Source: Sporichthya brevicatena
GTDB lineage: Bacteria; Actinomycetota; Actinomycetes; Sporichthyales; Sporichthyaceae
NCBI RefSeq assembly: GCF_039525035.1
Contig: NZ_BAAAHE010000014.1
Coordinates: 192,022-256,021, forward strand
Length of the DNA stretch: 64,000 nucleotides
Reading direction: 5' to 3'
The notes under the pieces are model-generated. The model had not been told where the DNA came from. It was given only the letters and a program-made list of their open reading frames with translations, and did no database searches. Below, piece after piece: positions 8,598 to 17,954 of the stretch. Within the stretch, counting starts at the first letter, position 1, and every line of letters begins with the position of its first letter. A program made the translations under genes and the position numbers.

Positions 8598-9689
8598 ATG
8601 ACGATCGTGAACTCCGTCGAGGAGATGACCGCCGACTGGTTCACCGCCGCCCTGGCCGACGTGCTCGGCGACGCGAGGGTGACCGCGGTGTCCACCGAGC
8701 AGCTCGGTGGTGGCGCCTTCGCGCGAATGATCCGCGCGTCCCTGAGCTACGACGGCGAGACCACCGCTCCCGCCTCCGTGATCGTGAAGATCCCCTCCAC
8801 CGACCCGGGCAGTTTCGGGATGGCGAAGGCGATGGGGATGTACGACCTGGAGGTCAGCTTCTACCGGGACGTCGCGCCGCTGGTGCCCGGGATGAGCATC
8901 CCCACCTGCTACCTGGGCGAGTCTGACCCCACCTCAGGTCTGTTCACCCTGGTGATGGCCGACCTCACCGGTGTGGCCGCCCCGATCCCGAACGTCGGCG
9001 CCGGGTCGACGGTCGAGGAGATGCTGGAGGCCTGCCGGGCCGCGATCACCGAGCTGGTGGCCTTCCAGGCGCCGCTGTGGAACTCCCCGCAGGTGGAGAA
9101 ACTGGCCTGGCTGGCCGACCCCGCCCGCGCGATCGGGATGTTCGAGGCGATGGGCCAGGGCCTGGAGCCCTTCGTCGCCCGGTTCGGGGACAGCCTGGAC
9201 GCCGAGCACATCGAGTTCTTCCGCGCCAACCTGCCCCGCGCGGGGGAGTGGGTGCGCAGCTGGGGCCGCCCGACCGTCGTGCAGCACGGCGACTTCCGCA
9301 GCGACAACCTCATGCGCGGCACCGCCCCCGGCGCGCCGGCGATCACGGTCATCGACTTCCAGACCGTCCGCCTCGGTCCGCCCGGGATCGACCTGGCCTA
9401 CCTGATCGGTTCGTCCCTGCCGACCGAGGACCGCCGTGTGCAGGAAAAGGCCCTCGTCGCCGACTACCACGCCCAGCTCGTCGGTGCCGGTGTCGAGGAC
9501 TTCGACGCCGACGCCTGCTGGAACGCCTACCGCGAGGGTGCGCTCTACGGCGCGTTCCTGTTCGTCGGCCTGGCCGCCCAGGTCGTCTCCACCCCGGAGA
9601 TCGACGCCTACATCGCCGCCCAGGCCAAGCGATACGCCGACATGGCGATCGACCTCGACTCCGCCGCGCTCCTGAAGGGTTCGTCATGA
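8598..9689 (+). CDS. Ecdysteroid-kinase-like / APH-fold phosphotransferase
   Basis: 363-aa protein with a kinase-like fold. The catalytic loop QHGDFRSDNLM (Asp at about residue 232) and the metal-binding VIDFQTV segment are intact. An N-terminal Lys in IVKIPS (about residue 58) would contact ATP. The EcKL/DUF1679-type subgroup phosphorylates hydroxyls of steroids or other small lipophilic molecules in insects; bacterial members are mostly uncharacterised. It overlaps the P450 gene by 4 nt. Its company (P450, CrtC-like proteins, phosphohistidine protein) suggests phosphorylation of a hydroxylated intermediate, which is an inference. Confidence 0.82.
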   Translation: MTIVNSVEEMTADWFTAALADVLGDARVTAVSTEQLGGGAFARMIRASLSYDGETTAPASVIVKIPSTDPGSFGMAKAMGMYDLEVSFYRDVAPLVPGMSIPTCYLGESDPTSGLFTLVMADLTGVAAPIPNVGAGSTVEEMLEACRAAITELVAFQAPLWNSPQVEKLAWLADPARAIGMFEAMGQGLEPFVARFGDSLDAEHIEFFRANLPRAGEWVRSWGRPTVVQHGDFRSDNLMRGTAPGAPAITVIDFQTVRLGPPGIDLAYLIGSSLPTEDRRVQEKALVADYHAQLVGAGVEDFDADACWNAYREGALYGAFLFVGLAAQVVSTPEIDAYIAAQAKRYADMAIDLDSAALLKGSS

Positions 9690-10960
9690 CCGACACCACC
9701 ACCGAAGCTCCGACCGGCTGCCCGGCGGGCGCCGGCGCGCGGCAGCCGAGCATGCTCGAGGTGCTCGCCGGCACCTGGGACACCTGCGCGCTGTTCGGGC
9801 AGCTCCGTGAGGCCGCACCGATCATGTACGTGGCCGAGATGGACGCGTGGATCCTGACCCGCTACGAGGACGTCGCCGCGGTGGCGAAGGACTCCAAGCG
9901 TTTCGGCAGCATGCCCGCCGATCTCGTCGGCGAGGTGCCGGACGAGGTGAAGGATCAGCTGCCGCACGGCTACGCGCCCTGGATTCCCGCGCTCGTCAAC
10001 ACCAACCCGCCGGAGCACACCCGCATCCGCCGACTTGCGAACCACCCGCTGACGCCGAAGTCGGTCGCCCGCCGCGAGCAGGCGGTCCGCGACGCCGCCA
10101 ACGCCCTCATCGACGAGTTCGTCGCCGACGGCCGCGCCGACCTCGTCGAGAAGTTCGCGACGCCGATGCCGCTGCACGTGATCATCAAGTTCCTCGGCCT
10201 GCCCGACGAGGACAACCAGCGGTTCCGCGACTGGACCCTGGGCATGACGGAGCTGTTCCTGCCGAGCATCACCCCGGAGCGCCGCCTGGAGCTGGCGCGC
10301 GACCAGGTCAAGTTCAGCGAGTACCTCAACGACGCGATCGCCGCGCGCCGCAAGGAGCCCGGGGACGACGCAATCAGCGAGCTCGTCCTGGCCCAGGAGG
10401 AGGGCGAGAGCAGCCTCACCGACCTCGAGATCCTCGGCATCATCGGGCAGTTCGTCATCGCCGGGTTCGAGACCAGCGCCGGCGGCATCAGCTTCTCGCT
10501 GAACATGCTCGCCCAGCACCCGGAGGTCCTCGCGCGCCTGCGGGACGACCTGTCGCTCGTGCCCAAGGCGGTCGAGGAGTCGCTGCGTCGTCTCACGCCG
10601 GCCCGCGGCATCGTGCGACAGGTGCTCGAGGACGTGGAGTTCTACGGCCAGAAGATCCCGGCGGGCTCGAACCTGTTCCTGCTGGTGCAGTCGGCGAACA
10701 ACGACCCGGCGGTGTTCTCGAACCCGGAGAAGTTCGACATCGACCGGGACCCGTCGGAGATGCGCCGCAGCATCCACTTCGGCACCGGCGTCCACCTGTG
10801 CATCGGCGCCCCGCTGGCGCGTCTCGACATGAAGGTCGCCCTCGAGACGGCCATCACGCGGCTGCCCAACCTGCGCCTTGTTCCGGACCAGCAGATCCGG
10901 GTACAGCCGGGGATGATCTTCCACCGGCCGGTCAGCCTGGAGTTCGAGTGGGACGTGTGA
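9686..10960 (+). CDS. Cytochrome P450
   Basis: 424-aa soluble bacterial P450. The I-helix oxygen-activation segment is AGFETSAGG (about residues 258-266), with Glu in the usual Asp/Glu position. EESLRRL (ExxR near 297-300) and the heme loop FGTGVHLCIGAPLAR with Cys at about residue 372 are present. It needs a ferredoxin; none lies in this operon, but one is encoded at 43251-43445. The ATG start at 9686 overlaps the upstream stop by 4 nt and is the only start consistent with MTDTTTEAPTG. It probably hydroxylates the operon's substrate. Confidence 0.93.
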   Translation: MTDTTTEAPTGCPAGAGARQPSMLEVLAGTWDTCALFGQLREAAPIMYVAEMDAWILTRYEDVAAVAKDSKRFGSMPADLVGEVPDEVKDQLPHGYAPWIPALVNTNPPEHTRIRRLANHPLTPKSVARREQAVRDAANALIDEFVADGRADLVEKFATPMPLHVIIKFLGLPDEDNQRFRDWTLGMTELFLPSITPERRLELARDQVKFSEYLNDAIAARRKEPGDDAISELVLAQEEGESSLTDLEILGIIGQFVIAGFETSAGGISFSLNMLAQHPEVLARLRDDLSLVPKAVEESLRRLTPARGIVRQVLEDVEFYGQKIPAGSNLFLLVQSANNDPAVFSNPEKFDIDRDPSEMRRSIHFGTGVHLCIGAPLARLDMKVALETAITRLPNLRLVPDQQIRVQPGMIFHRPVSLEFEWDV

Positions 10961-12627
10961 CGGACCCTTCCAAACCCCCCACCGAACCCGCGACCGAGCT
11001 CGATCCGACTTCGGTCACCGTCGAGGCCTGGGACCCGCTGCACGCGTTCAGCCGCCCCGACGAGCACTGGACGCGGACGAACGTCGGCGAGGCCATGCCG
11101 GGCGTCCTCACTCCGCTGGGGTGGACGTTCTGGGGCGGTAACGCCGAACGGGCGTTCCGCGGCGCGATCGCGGACATGGGTGCGCTGACCGCGGTCGAAC
11201 GGGCGGTACCGGCGGACCCGAACACCTGGACGATGCGGCCGTTCTACGGCCGCATCGGCTGGAACGTCGACTTCTTCGCCGTCATGGGTGACCGGATGCC
11301 CGGCACCAGCGCGGAGAAGGTGGCGCTCTCGCTGCTCGGGCGGGTGCCGCCGACCCTGGCGTCCAACCCGACGCGGCGCTTCTACGCGCGCGTGGCGGCG
11401 AGCATGGCGAAGGTGGTGACCACCTCACCGCGCGAGGTCCGGACGGTCTCCGCCGAGACCGACCAGTGGTACCGGCGGACGATCCAGCGGCTGCCGCAGA
11501 TGGACCTGGCCGAGGCGCGCGCGTGCCTGACCGAGGCGTGCGACGTCTTCGTCCGCGTCCTGATCGCTCAGGGGCACATGACGTTCGCGGTCATCACGCC
11601 GCTGTTCGACGCGGTCGAGGCGCTGGTGCGCCGCACCGGGGTCGGCGACGCCGCGGTGCTGAGCGGGTCCGGCGGCGCCGAGGCGGGCATGTTGGCCGAC
11701 ATGTGGGCGGTGTCCAAGGGCCAGTTGGACCTGCCCGAGTTCCTGCTGCGCCACGGGTACCACGGGCCGGGTGAGGGCGAGGCGTCCAGCCGTTCCTGGC
11801 GCGAGGACCCGGCGCCGCTGCTCCGGATCCTCGAGGGCTACCGGACCTATGACGAGAGCGAGTCGCCTGCCGCCCGGGACGCCGCCGCGCACGCCAACTA
11901 CCGGCAGATGGTCGACGAGGTCGTGGCGTCAGTGCCGGTCTGGCAGCGGCCGGCCGTGCGCGGCCTGCTCGCCGCCGCCGGGCGGTACATCCCGCAGCGC
12001 GGGGTCCCCAAGCGGGGCATGCTGCAGAGCGTCGACGTCTGCCGTGGCGTCGCGCGCCGGATGGGTGCTCTGCTCGCTGCCGACGGTGTGCTCTCGGACC
12101 CCGAGGACGTCTTCTACCTGACGACCCATGAGCTCACCGCCTCGCAACTCCCGCGGGACGTGACCGACCTCGTCGCCCGCCGCCGGGGACGCCGCGCGCT
12201 CTACGAGACCCTGGTGATCCCGAGCGAGTGGCGCGGCATGCCCACGGCCACCCGTGCGGTCGACGCCGCGGACGAGGTGCGCCGGTCGGTCGCCGGGCAG
12301 AACACCGTGAGCGGCGTCGGTGTCAGCCCCGGGGTGATCGAGGGCGTCGCCCGCGTCGTGCTCGACGCGGACTTCGGCGAGGTCGACGACGGCGAGATCC
12401 TCGTGTCCCCGACGACCGACCCGAGTTGGGCGTCGATCATGTTCGTCTCGGCGGCGCTGGTCGTCGACATCGGCGGGGCGCTCAGCCACGCCGCCGTCGT
12501 GGCCCGCGAGCTCGGCCTGCCCTGCGTGGTGAACACCCAGGTCGGCACCAGCGTGATCCGCACCGGCGACCGCATCCGCGTCGACGGCGGGACCGGGACC
12601 GTCGAGATCTTGGAACGCGCGGCATGA
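10957..12627 (+). CDS. PEP-utiliser-type phosphohistidine protein lacking an ATP-grasp domain
   Basis: 556 aa. The C-terminal ~100 residues form a swivelling PEP-utilisers mobile domain with the active His in GGALSHAAVVARELG (His at about residue 511). The first ~440 residues are helical and resemble the substrate-binding middle part of rifampin phosphotransferase or phenylphosphate synthase subunit PpsA. No ATP-grasp domain is present here or next door. It may accept phosphate on His from a separate ATP-binding subunit and pass it to a hydroxyl, or have lost that role. The GTG start overlaps the P450 stop by 4 nt. A second copy is at 62269-63930. Confidence 0.8.
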   Translation: MTDPSKPPTEPATELDPTSVTVEAWDPLHAFSRPDEHWTRTNVGEAMPGVLTPLGWTFWGGNAERAFRGAIADMGALTAVERAVPADPNTWTMRPFYGRIGWNVDFFAVMGDRMPGTSAEKVALSLLGRVPPTLASNPTRRFYARVAASMAKVVTTSPREVRTVSAETDQWYRRTIQRLPQMDLAEARACLTEACDVFVRVLIAQGHMTFAVITPLFDAVEALVRRTGVGDAAVLSGSGGAEAGMLADMWAVSKGQLDLPEFLLRHGYHGPGEGEASSRSWREDPAPLLRILEGYRTYDESESPAARDAAAHANYRQMVDEVVASVPVWQRPAVRGLLAAAGRYIPQRGVPKRGMLQSVDVCRGVARRMGALLAADGVLSDPEDVFYLTTHELTASQLPRDVTDLVARRRGRRALYETLVIPSEWRGMPTATRAVDAADEVRRSVAGQNTVSGVGVSPGVIEGVARVVLDADFGEVDDGEILVSPTTDPSWASIMFVSAALVVDIGGALSHAAVVARELGLPCVVNTQVGTSVIRTGDRIRVDGGTGTVEILERAA

Positions 12628-13604
12628 GTGACGAGCGGATCCTGACGCCGGCGTCCGGCGCGGACAGCTTCCACCGTGGGAGCCCCGACCCGTGGTGGAA
12701 CGAGTCGGCGTGGTTCGGCTTCCAGATCCCCGAGCGGGAGATCAACGGGTTCTTCTACTACTGGGTCCGCCCGAACATGAACCTCGTCGCCGGCGGCGTC
12801 GCGGTGTGGGACGGGAACGGCTCGCACCGCGACGACTGCCTGTACTACCACTGGTTCCCGTTCAACCCGCTGCCCGCCGAGGCGGACATGTTCTCGTTCT
12901 CGCTCACCAACGGCATGAGCGTCGAGACGTTGGCGCCGCTGGGGGAGTACCGGCTGACCTACCAGTCCGAGGCATGCACGCTGGACCTGAACTGGCGGGG
13001 CGTCACCCCGGCCTACGACGTGTCGTTCAGCGCCGGTGGCAAGCGCGGCACCGAGGACTTCGGCAACTTCCACTACGAGCAGCTCGGGCACGTCACCGGC
13101 TCCCTGGTGATCGACGGCGAACGCTACGACGTCGACTGCCACCAGATGCGCGACCGCTCCTGGGGCGTCCGGCGGCCGTTCCTCGCGAACATGCGCGGCG
13201 GTCTGGAGATGGCCTGGATCTCGGATCAGCTGGCGTTCAGCACGACGATGATCACCCCGGACAAGACCAAGGCTGACGACGAGGCCGACCATTTCGCCTA
13301 CGGGCTGATGATCGTCGACGGCGTGCTGTCGGTCCCGGCCTCCGGCCACCGCCGCGTGACCGAGCGCGCCTCCGACGGCGCGCCGCTCGCGGTCGAGGTC
13401 GAGCTCGTCGATCCCGACGGCCGCACGATCTCCGCCGTCGGCCGAATGCGTAACCGGCTGCGGTACGTCGACCTCTGGTACGTCGACTGGTGCCTGGTCG
13501 AGTGGGAGGTCAACGGGCAGCCCGGGTGGGGCGAGTCACAGGACATGGCCTCCATCGACAACGTCCGAAGACGACAACGACGCAGCGGTTCTGCCGACCG
13601 CTGA
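12624..13604 (+). CDS. Second CrtC/AttH-like lipocalin-fold protein
   Basis: 326 aa, paralogous to the product of 7518-8588. Both have an N-terminal block with FGF, IPER and VRPNMNL, followed by a DRSWG motif where the paralogue has DRGWG. The ATG overlaps the phosphohistidine gene by 4 nt. The enzymatic activity is unknown; the family includes carotenoid 1,2-hydratases. Two diverged copies in one operon suggest a heteromer or two successive steps. Confidence 0.75.
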   Translation: MSDERILTPASGADSFHRGSPDPWWNESAWFGFQIPEREINGFFYYWVRPNMNLVAGGVAVWDGNGSHRDDCLYYHWFPFNPLPAEADMFSFSLTNGMSVETLAPLGEYRLTYQSEACTLDLNWRGVTPAYDVSFSAGGKRGTEDFGNFHYEQLGHVTGSLVIDGERYDVDCHQMRDRSWGVRRPFLANMRGGLEMAWISDQLAFSTTMITPDKTKADDEADHFAYGLMIVDGVLSVPASGHRRVTERASDGAPLAVEVELVDPDGRTISAVGRMRNRLRYVDLWYVDWCLVEWEVNGQPGWGESQDMASIDNVRRRQRRSGSADR

Positions 13605-13645
13605 GCGCAACTGCCACGACCCCACCGTCCCGAAGGGGCTCTGCC

Positions 13646-14383
13646 ATGAGTGAGCGTCAGTTGAACCGCCTGGGTGCCTGGGGCGGTCTCGGCTACATCG
13701 CGTTGATGATGACCGCCTGGATCGTCTTCTGGCAGACGAACGTCTTCACGACGTTCGGCGAGACGCCGGACAGCGACGCCCCGGCCGACCAGATCGTCGC
13801 GTTCTACTCCGAGCACCGCACGACTCAGCTGATGGCCGGGTGCGTCTGGGCGGCCGCGCTCGCTCCGCTCGGTCTGTTCCTCTCCCGCCTCTACACGGCG
13901 CTGAAGTCGGCGGAGGAGGGACACGGCACGGGGGCCACGGCCTACCTGTTCGGCGCCTTCGCCTTCCTGGCCGCGCCGATTCTGTGGGTCACCGGCGTCT
14001 TCGGCGTCTCGTTCCGCGTCGGAGAGCTGCACCCGTCGGTCACGCAGTACAACCACGACCTGTTCCTGCTGCCGATCGTCACGTGCGCCCCGCTGTGGGT
14101 GCTGATGTTCGGCGGGATCGCGCTGGTGATCCTCGTGACCGGCCGGGGTGTCTTCCCGCGGTGGCTCGGGATCCTCGCCCTCGTCGCGGCGCCGTGCCAG
14201 TTCCTGTACTTCGGAGCGCTGTTCGACCCGAGCGGGATCTGGTGGTCCTCGAACCAGGGGATCCTCGTCGCCGGTGTCGCCTACGGCAGTCAACTCGGCT
14301 GGATCGTCGCGGCCTGCGTCGTCTGGCTCCGCTCATCGTCCGCGGTCGCCCGGACCCCGGACCTGGTCCCTTCGGGAGTGTGA
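13646..14383 (+). CDS. Integral membrane protein of unknown function (about six helices)
   Basis: 245 aa with about six hydrophobic helices, for example LGYIALMMTAWIVFW and ILWVTGVFGVSF. The ATG at 13646 follows GAAGGGG; upstream in-frame codons fall inside the preceding gene and the 41-nt gap. The architecture resembles DUF4386-type membrane proteins, but I cannot assign it firmly. It shares general topology with the product of 15532-16278, two genes downstream. Confidence 0.7.
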   Translation: MSERQLNRLGAWGGLGYIALMMTAWIVFWQTNVFTTFGETPDSDAPADQIVAFYSEHRTTQLMAGCVWAAALAPLGLFLSRLYTALKSAEEGHGTGATAYLFGAFAFLAAPILWVTGVFGVSFRVGELHPSVTQYNHDLFLLPIVTCAPLWVLMFGGIALVILVTGRGVFPRWLGILALVAAPCQFLYFGALFDPSGIWWSSNQGILVAGVAYGSQLGWIVAACVVWLRSSSAVARTPDLVPSGV

Positions 14384-15535
14384 ATGACCGTCGTTCCGCA
14401 GACCTCCGCGTTCCTCTGGGGTGACCGGCACTTCCCGCCGGGTGTCGTCGCCCAGCAGGCGAAGGCGCTCGCCGACAGCGGGGTCGTGGACTTCATGTCG
14501 CAGTCCACGCAGATGGGCAGCTTCGTCCCGCCCCAACTGTGGACCGCCGAGAACGCTCCGATGGCCGCGATGCTCCGGGACCCGGACTCGCTCCACGACG
14601 CGTTCCTGATGACGGCGTACTCGCACGCGGCCGCTCCGGACCTCGGCATCTCGGTGCTGACCGACGGTCTGCGGATCGGCCCGGCGCAGTTGACCCAGAT
14701 GCTGCTGACGCTCGCACAGATGGCCGAGGGCAACATGGTCGTCCACGTCGGCGGCGGTGAGGTCAAGCAGACCGGCCCCTTCGGCTACAAGCGCAGCCGG
14801 GGCATCAAGAGCCTCGAGGACTTCACCCGGATCTTCGACGCCTTCTGCACCAGTGACGGCCCGTTCGACTACGAGGGCAACCACTGGACGATGAAGCAGG
14901 CCTTCCTCGGCTCCGCCCGGCCGCACCGGCCGCGGATCCACGCGATGGGGTCGGGGCCGATGCTGCTCGACGTCGCCACGTCCTACTGCGACGGGCTGTC
15001 CTCCGCCGCGCCCTGTGCGTGGGGGACCCCGGAGGAGGCGGCGGAGGTCATCGCCGCGGTCCGCAAGGACGTCGAGCGCAAGGGCCGTGACCCGGAGGCC
15101 TTCACCTTCGGCATCTTCTGCCCGGTGCTGATCCACGAGGACGAGAACGTCCTCGACCGGGCGCTGGACAACCCGATCGTGCGGTGGATCGCCGCGACGT
15201 TCGGGCGTATCCAGGGCGCCGACTGGGAGAAGGCCGGTCTGTCGTCGCCGACCCCCGAGGGCTGGGCGTACTTCAAGGACTTCCTGCCCAAGGCGACCCC
15301 GACCGCGTTCATCGACGACGTCCTCGCGAGGACCACCCGCAAGCACGCCGAGGTCGGTTACCTGTGGGGAACCCCCGAGCAGGTCGCCGCGCGTCTGCTC
15401 GAGTACGCGGAGGCGGGGGTGAGCTTCGTGGCGCCGGCGGACTACCTGCCGGTGGTCTGCGACCCGGAGGACGCGGCGCAGGGGCTGGGCCGCAGCATCG
15501 CCTGCCTCGCGGCGGTCAAGGCGGCCGCTGCGTGA
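14384..15535 (+). CDS. Luciferase-like (LLM) F420-dependent oxidoreductase
   Basis: 383-aa TIM-barrel oxidoreductase of the bacterial luciferase superfamily. Visible features are the N-terminal VVAQQAKALADSGVVD helix, the LRIGPAQLTQMLLTLAQMAE segment and the C-terminal WGTPEQVAARLLEYAEAGV signature. Actinobacterial members usually use F420, but flavin use cannot be excluded. The ATG lies directly after the stop of the membrane protein. It probably oxidises or reduces a carbonyl or alcohol of the operon's substrate. Confidence 0.85.
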   Translation: MTVVPQTSAFLWGDRHFPPGVVAQQAKALADSGVVDFMSQSTQMGSFVPPQLWTAENAPMAAMLRDPDSLHDAFLMTAYSHAAAPDLGISVLTDGLRIGPAQLTQMLLTLAQMAEGNMVVHVGGGEVKQTGPFGYKRSRGIKSLEDFTRIFDAFCTSDGPFDYEGNHWTMKQAFLGSARPHRPRIHAMGSGPMLLDVATSYCDGLSSAAPCAWGTPEEAAEVIAAVRKDVERKGRDPEAFTFGIFCPVLIHEDENVLDRALDNPIVRWIAATFGRIQGADWEKAGLSSPTPEGWAYFKDFLPKATPTAFIDDVLARTTRKHAEVGYLWGTPEQVAARLLEYAEAGVSFVAPADYLPVVCDPEDAAQGLGRSIACLAAVKAAAA

Positions 15536-16278
15536 AGCGCGGCATCGAGATCTTCTGCGCCTGCGGCGGCGCGATCTTCGCCGTCCTGTTCGGCATCGGG
15601 TTCTGGGCGATCGCCGACTTCGTCTCGCCGCTCGACCCGAACGCGTCGGCGGAGGAGATCGCGGCGATCTACCGCGGCGACACCAACGCGATCCGCACCG
15701 GGCTGCTGGTCTGTTACGTAGGGCTGCCGTTCTACCTGGCGTTCGCGGCGAGCATCAGCGCGCAGACCCGTCGCATCGCCGGTGTCCCGCGGACCCTGCT
15801 GGACCTGCAGATCGCGGCCTACTCGGCCAGTCTGCTGCTGATCGGCGGGCCGTACATCATCTGGTGGGTCGCGGCCTACCGGCCGGAGGAGACCTCCGCC
15901 GAGCTGATCCGGACCCTGAACGACTTCGGGTGGATCGCGTTCCTGATCGGCTGGGTCCCCTTCGTCACCTGGTACGTCGTCACCGGTCTCGCGATCCTGT
16001 GCGACTCGAGCGCTGAGCCGATCTATCCGCGCTGGGCGGGCTACCTCAGCGTGATGATGGGCACGGGCCAGATGTCCGCGACGTTCCTCGTCTTCTTCAA
16101 GAACGGGCCGTTCGCCTGGGACGGCGTCTTCTCCTGGTGGGCCCCGGCGACCTGGTTCTTCATCTGGTTCGCCTCGATGACCGTGCTCACCATCCGTGCG
16201 ATCAACGCGCAGTACGCCCCGTCCGCCGCGGCCGAGCCCGAGGCGGTTCTCGTCGGAGGACACGAAGGAGTTCGGTGA
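15532..16278 (+). CDS. Integral membrane protein of unknown function
   Basis: 248 aa starting at GTG 15532, a 4-nt overlap with the LLM gene. About six hydrophobic helices are visible (IFAVLFGIGFWAI, LLLIGGPYIIWWVAAY, WFFIWFASMTVLTI). The pattern of a conserved Asp/Asn-rich first external loop resembles the product of 13646-14383, suggesting distant paralogues. It ends in a TGATG overlap with the AveC-like gene. No catalytic motif is recognised. Confidence 0.7.
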   Translation: MKRGIEIFCACGGAIFAVLFGIGFWAIADFVSPLDPNASAEEIAAIYRGDTNAIRTGLLVCYVGLPFYLAFAASISAQTRRIAGVPRTLLDLQIAAYSASLLLIGGPYIIWWVAAYRPEETSAELIRTLNDFGWIAFLIGWVPFVTWYVVTGLAILCDSSAEPIYPRWAGYLSVMMGTGQMSATFLVFFKNGPFAWDGVFSWWAPATWFFIWFASMTVLTIRAINAQYAPSAAAEPEAVLVGGHEGVR

Positions 16279-17345
16279 TGGTCGACACCGCGGGTCGTCT
16301 CGGAAGCGCCGGGTCCCTCTCCCTCGGGACGCGGCCGGTCGAGGCCCGGCCGCCGACCCGGACGGGCCCCGTCGTGGTCATGGCGACCTTCGGCTTCCTG
16401 GTCCTCGTCTTCACCGTGTACGTGTGGGGACGCTGGGTGCTCTCCGGCAACTTCAAACCGGTGGACCCGGGGCCCGACCCGATCTCGACCCGCGAGCAGG
16501 TCTGCCTGATTCTCCTTCAGGTCGGCGGTTCCGCGGCCGTTCTCTACCTCTACACGAAGTTCCTGATCCTGCCGTGGCGGCGTAACGGCCGCATCAGCAA
16601 CGACGGCCTGATCCTGCTGATGCTGCCGTTCATGTGGTTCTGGGACCCGTGGATGAACTACTCCCAGAACTGGTTCACCTACAACGCCCACCTGGTGAAC
16701 CTCGGGAGCTGGACCGCGCAGGCCCCGTCCTACGTCGCGCCGAACCAGGACCGGATGCTGGAGCCGCTGCTCGTCGGCTCGGCCTACGTCTGGTGGGTCT
16801 TCCCGTACATGTTGTTCGGTTGCTGGGCGCTGGACAAGATGCGCCGCCGCCGGCCGTCGATGGGCATGGCGAGCGTGCTGTTCTGGGGCATCCTCGGCAG
16901 CATCCTGGTCGAGGCCGTCATCGAGTTCATCACCGTGCGGATGGGCTTCTACGCCTTCCCCGGCGCCCCTGACCACCTGCTGCTCTGGGAGGGGACGCGC
17001 TACCAGTACTCGCTGATCTACGCGGTCGTCGCCGGCGTGGGCTGCTTCGCCTGGGTCGCCGTCCGGTACTTCAAGGACGACCGCGGTTACACGCTGGCCG
17101 AGCGCGGTGCGCAGAACCTGCGGCTGAGCCCGGGGAGGACGACGTTCGTCCGCTTCCTCGCCCTGCTCGGCGGGATGACGATCGCCATCGCCGTGTTCAA
17201 CGTCGGCTGCCAGTTCCTGGCTCTGCACTCGGGCACCTGGCCGGAGGAGATGCCGTCCTACCTGAGCACGACCTGCCCGGACCACGCCGTCGACCCCGCG
17301 ACCTGCGGGGGACCGGGGCTGCCGATCCCGCGCAGCGACGGGTGA
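16278..17345 (+). CDS. AveC-like (spirocyclase-family) integral membrane protein
   Basis: 355 aa with about seven hydrophobic helices. The WDPWMNYSQNWFTYNAHLVN motif (about residues 123-142) and the overall layout recall the AveC spirocyclase family, whose founding member acts on avermectin spiroketal formation. Most relatives are unassigned, so the name indicates fold rather than reaction. ATG 16278 overlaps the previous stop by 1 nt and GAAGGAG lies upstream. It is the last gene of the operon. The convergent gene on the other strand ends 8 nt away. Confidence 0.6.
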   Translation: MVDTAGRLGSAGSLSLGTRPVEARPPTRTGPVVVMATFGFLVLVFTVYVWGRWVLSGNFKPVDPGPDPISTREQVCLILLQVGGSAAVLYLYTKFLILPWRRNGRISNDGLILLMLPFMWFWDPWMNYSQNWFTYNAHLVNLGSWTAQAPSYVAPNQDRMLEPLLVGSAYVWWVFPYMLFGCWALDKMRRRRPSMGMASVLFWGILGSILVEAVIEFITVRMGFYAFPGAPDHLLLWEGTRYQYSLIYAVVAGVGCFAWVAVRYFKDDRGYTLAERGAQNLRLSPGRTTFVRFLALLGGMTIAIAVFNVGCQFLALHSGTWPEEMPSYLSTTCPDHAVDPATCGGPGLPIPRSDG

Positions 17346-17352
17346 GGGCGCG

Positions 17353-17895
17353 TCAGCCCTCGGGCGTGGTGCCCAGCAGGAAGCGGATGGTGTTGCCCGA
17401 CCCGGCGACCGTCGGGCCGAACGGGGCGAGAGCCGGCTCGAACGTCGCACCGAAGTCGCCGACGGCGGTCGCGAACTGCTCGATCACCGGGTTCAGGGCC
17501 GGGTTGACCTGCTGGGCGTAGGGGGCCTGCGCGGCCTTGCCCTGCTCCACGAACGCGGTGCCCTGCTCGGAGAAGGCGGCGCAACCCTGGTCGATGCCGT
17601 CGACGAGCAGGTTGCCCTGCTCGACGGCGCCGAACTCCTGGAACCCGGAGCCCAGGCTGGCCGACACCGCTCCGCAGAAGACCGGGGCGCCGATCGACGA
17701 GCCGAAGTAGAAGAAGTCCAGCAGCGGGCCGACGACGGCCATGCGGTCGCCGTCGGCGGTCGGCGCTGCGGCGGGAGCGGCGGACGCGGGGGTCGCGAAG
17801 CACAGCGGCAGCACGGCCACGCCGGCGACGACGCCGGTCGCGCGGACCCGACGAGCCGTCGAGGAGGGCTTGCGGTGCCGGTTGGCGTGTCCCAT
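17353..17895 (-). CDS. Secreted protein of unknown function
   Basis: 180 aa. The signal peptide has a basic start (HRKPSSTARRVR), a hydrophobic core and a cleavage site near ATPASAAPA. The mature part is short and contains two Cys and several EQG repeats (VEQGNL, SEQGTA, VEQGKA). I chose ATG 17895, preceded by GGAGAGGA at a suitable distance; longer frames upstream run through the promoter. A -35/-10 pair with an operator between them lies about 60 nt upstream (17955-17984). The family is not recognised. Confidence 0.75.
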   Translation of the reverse strand: MGHANRHRKPSSTARRVRATGVVAGVAVLPLCFATPASAAPAAAPTADGDRMAVVGPLLDFFYFGSSIGAPVFCGAVSASLGSGFQEFGAVEQGNLLVDGIDQGCAAFSEQGTAFVEQGKAAQAPYAQQVNPALNPVIEQFATAVGDFGATFEPALAPFGPTVAGSGNTIRFLLGTTPEG

Positions 17896-17954
17896 GGAGG
17901 CGTCCTCTCCGCGTGCGTCCGGCCGGGGCCGAGCGCCCTGTCTGTTCCTGCGTC

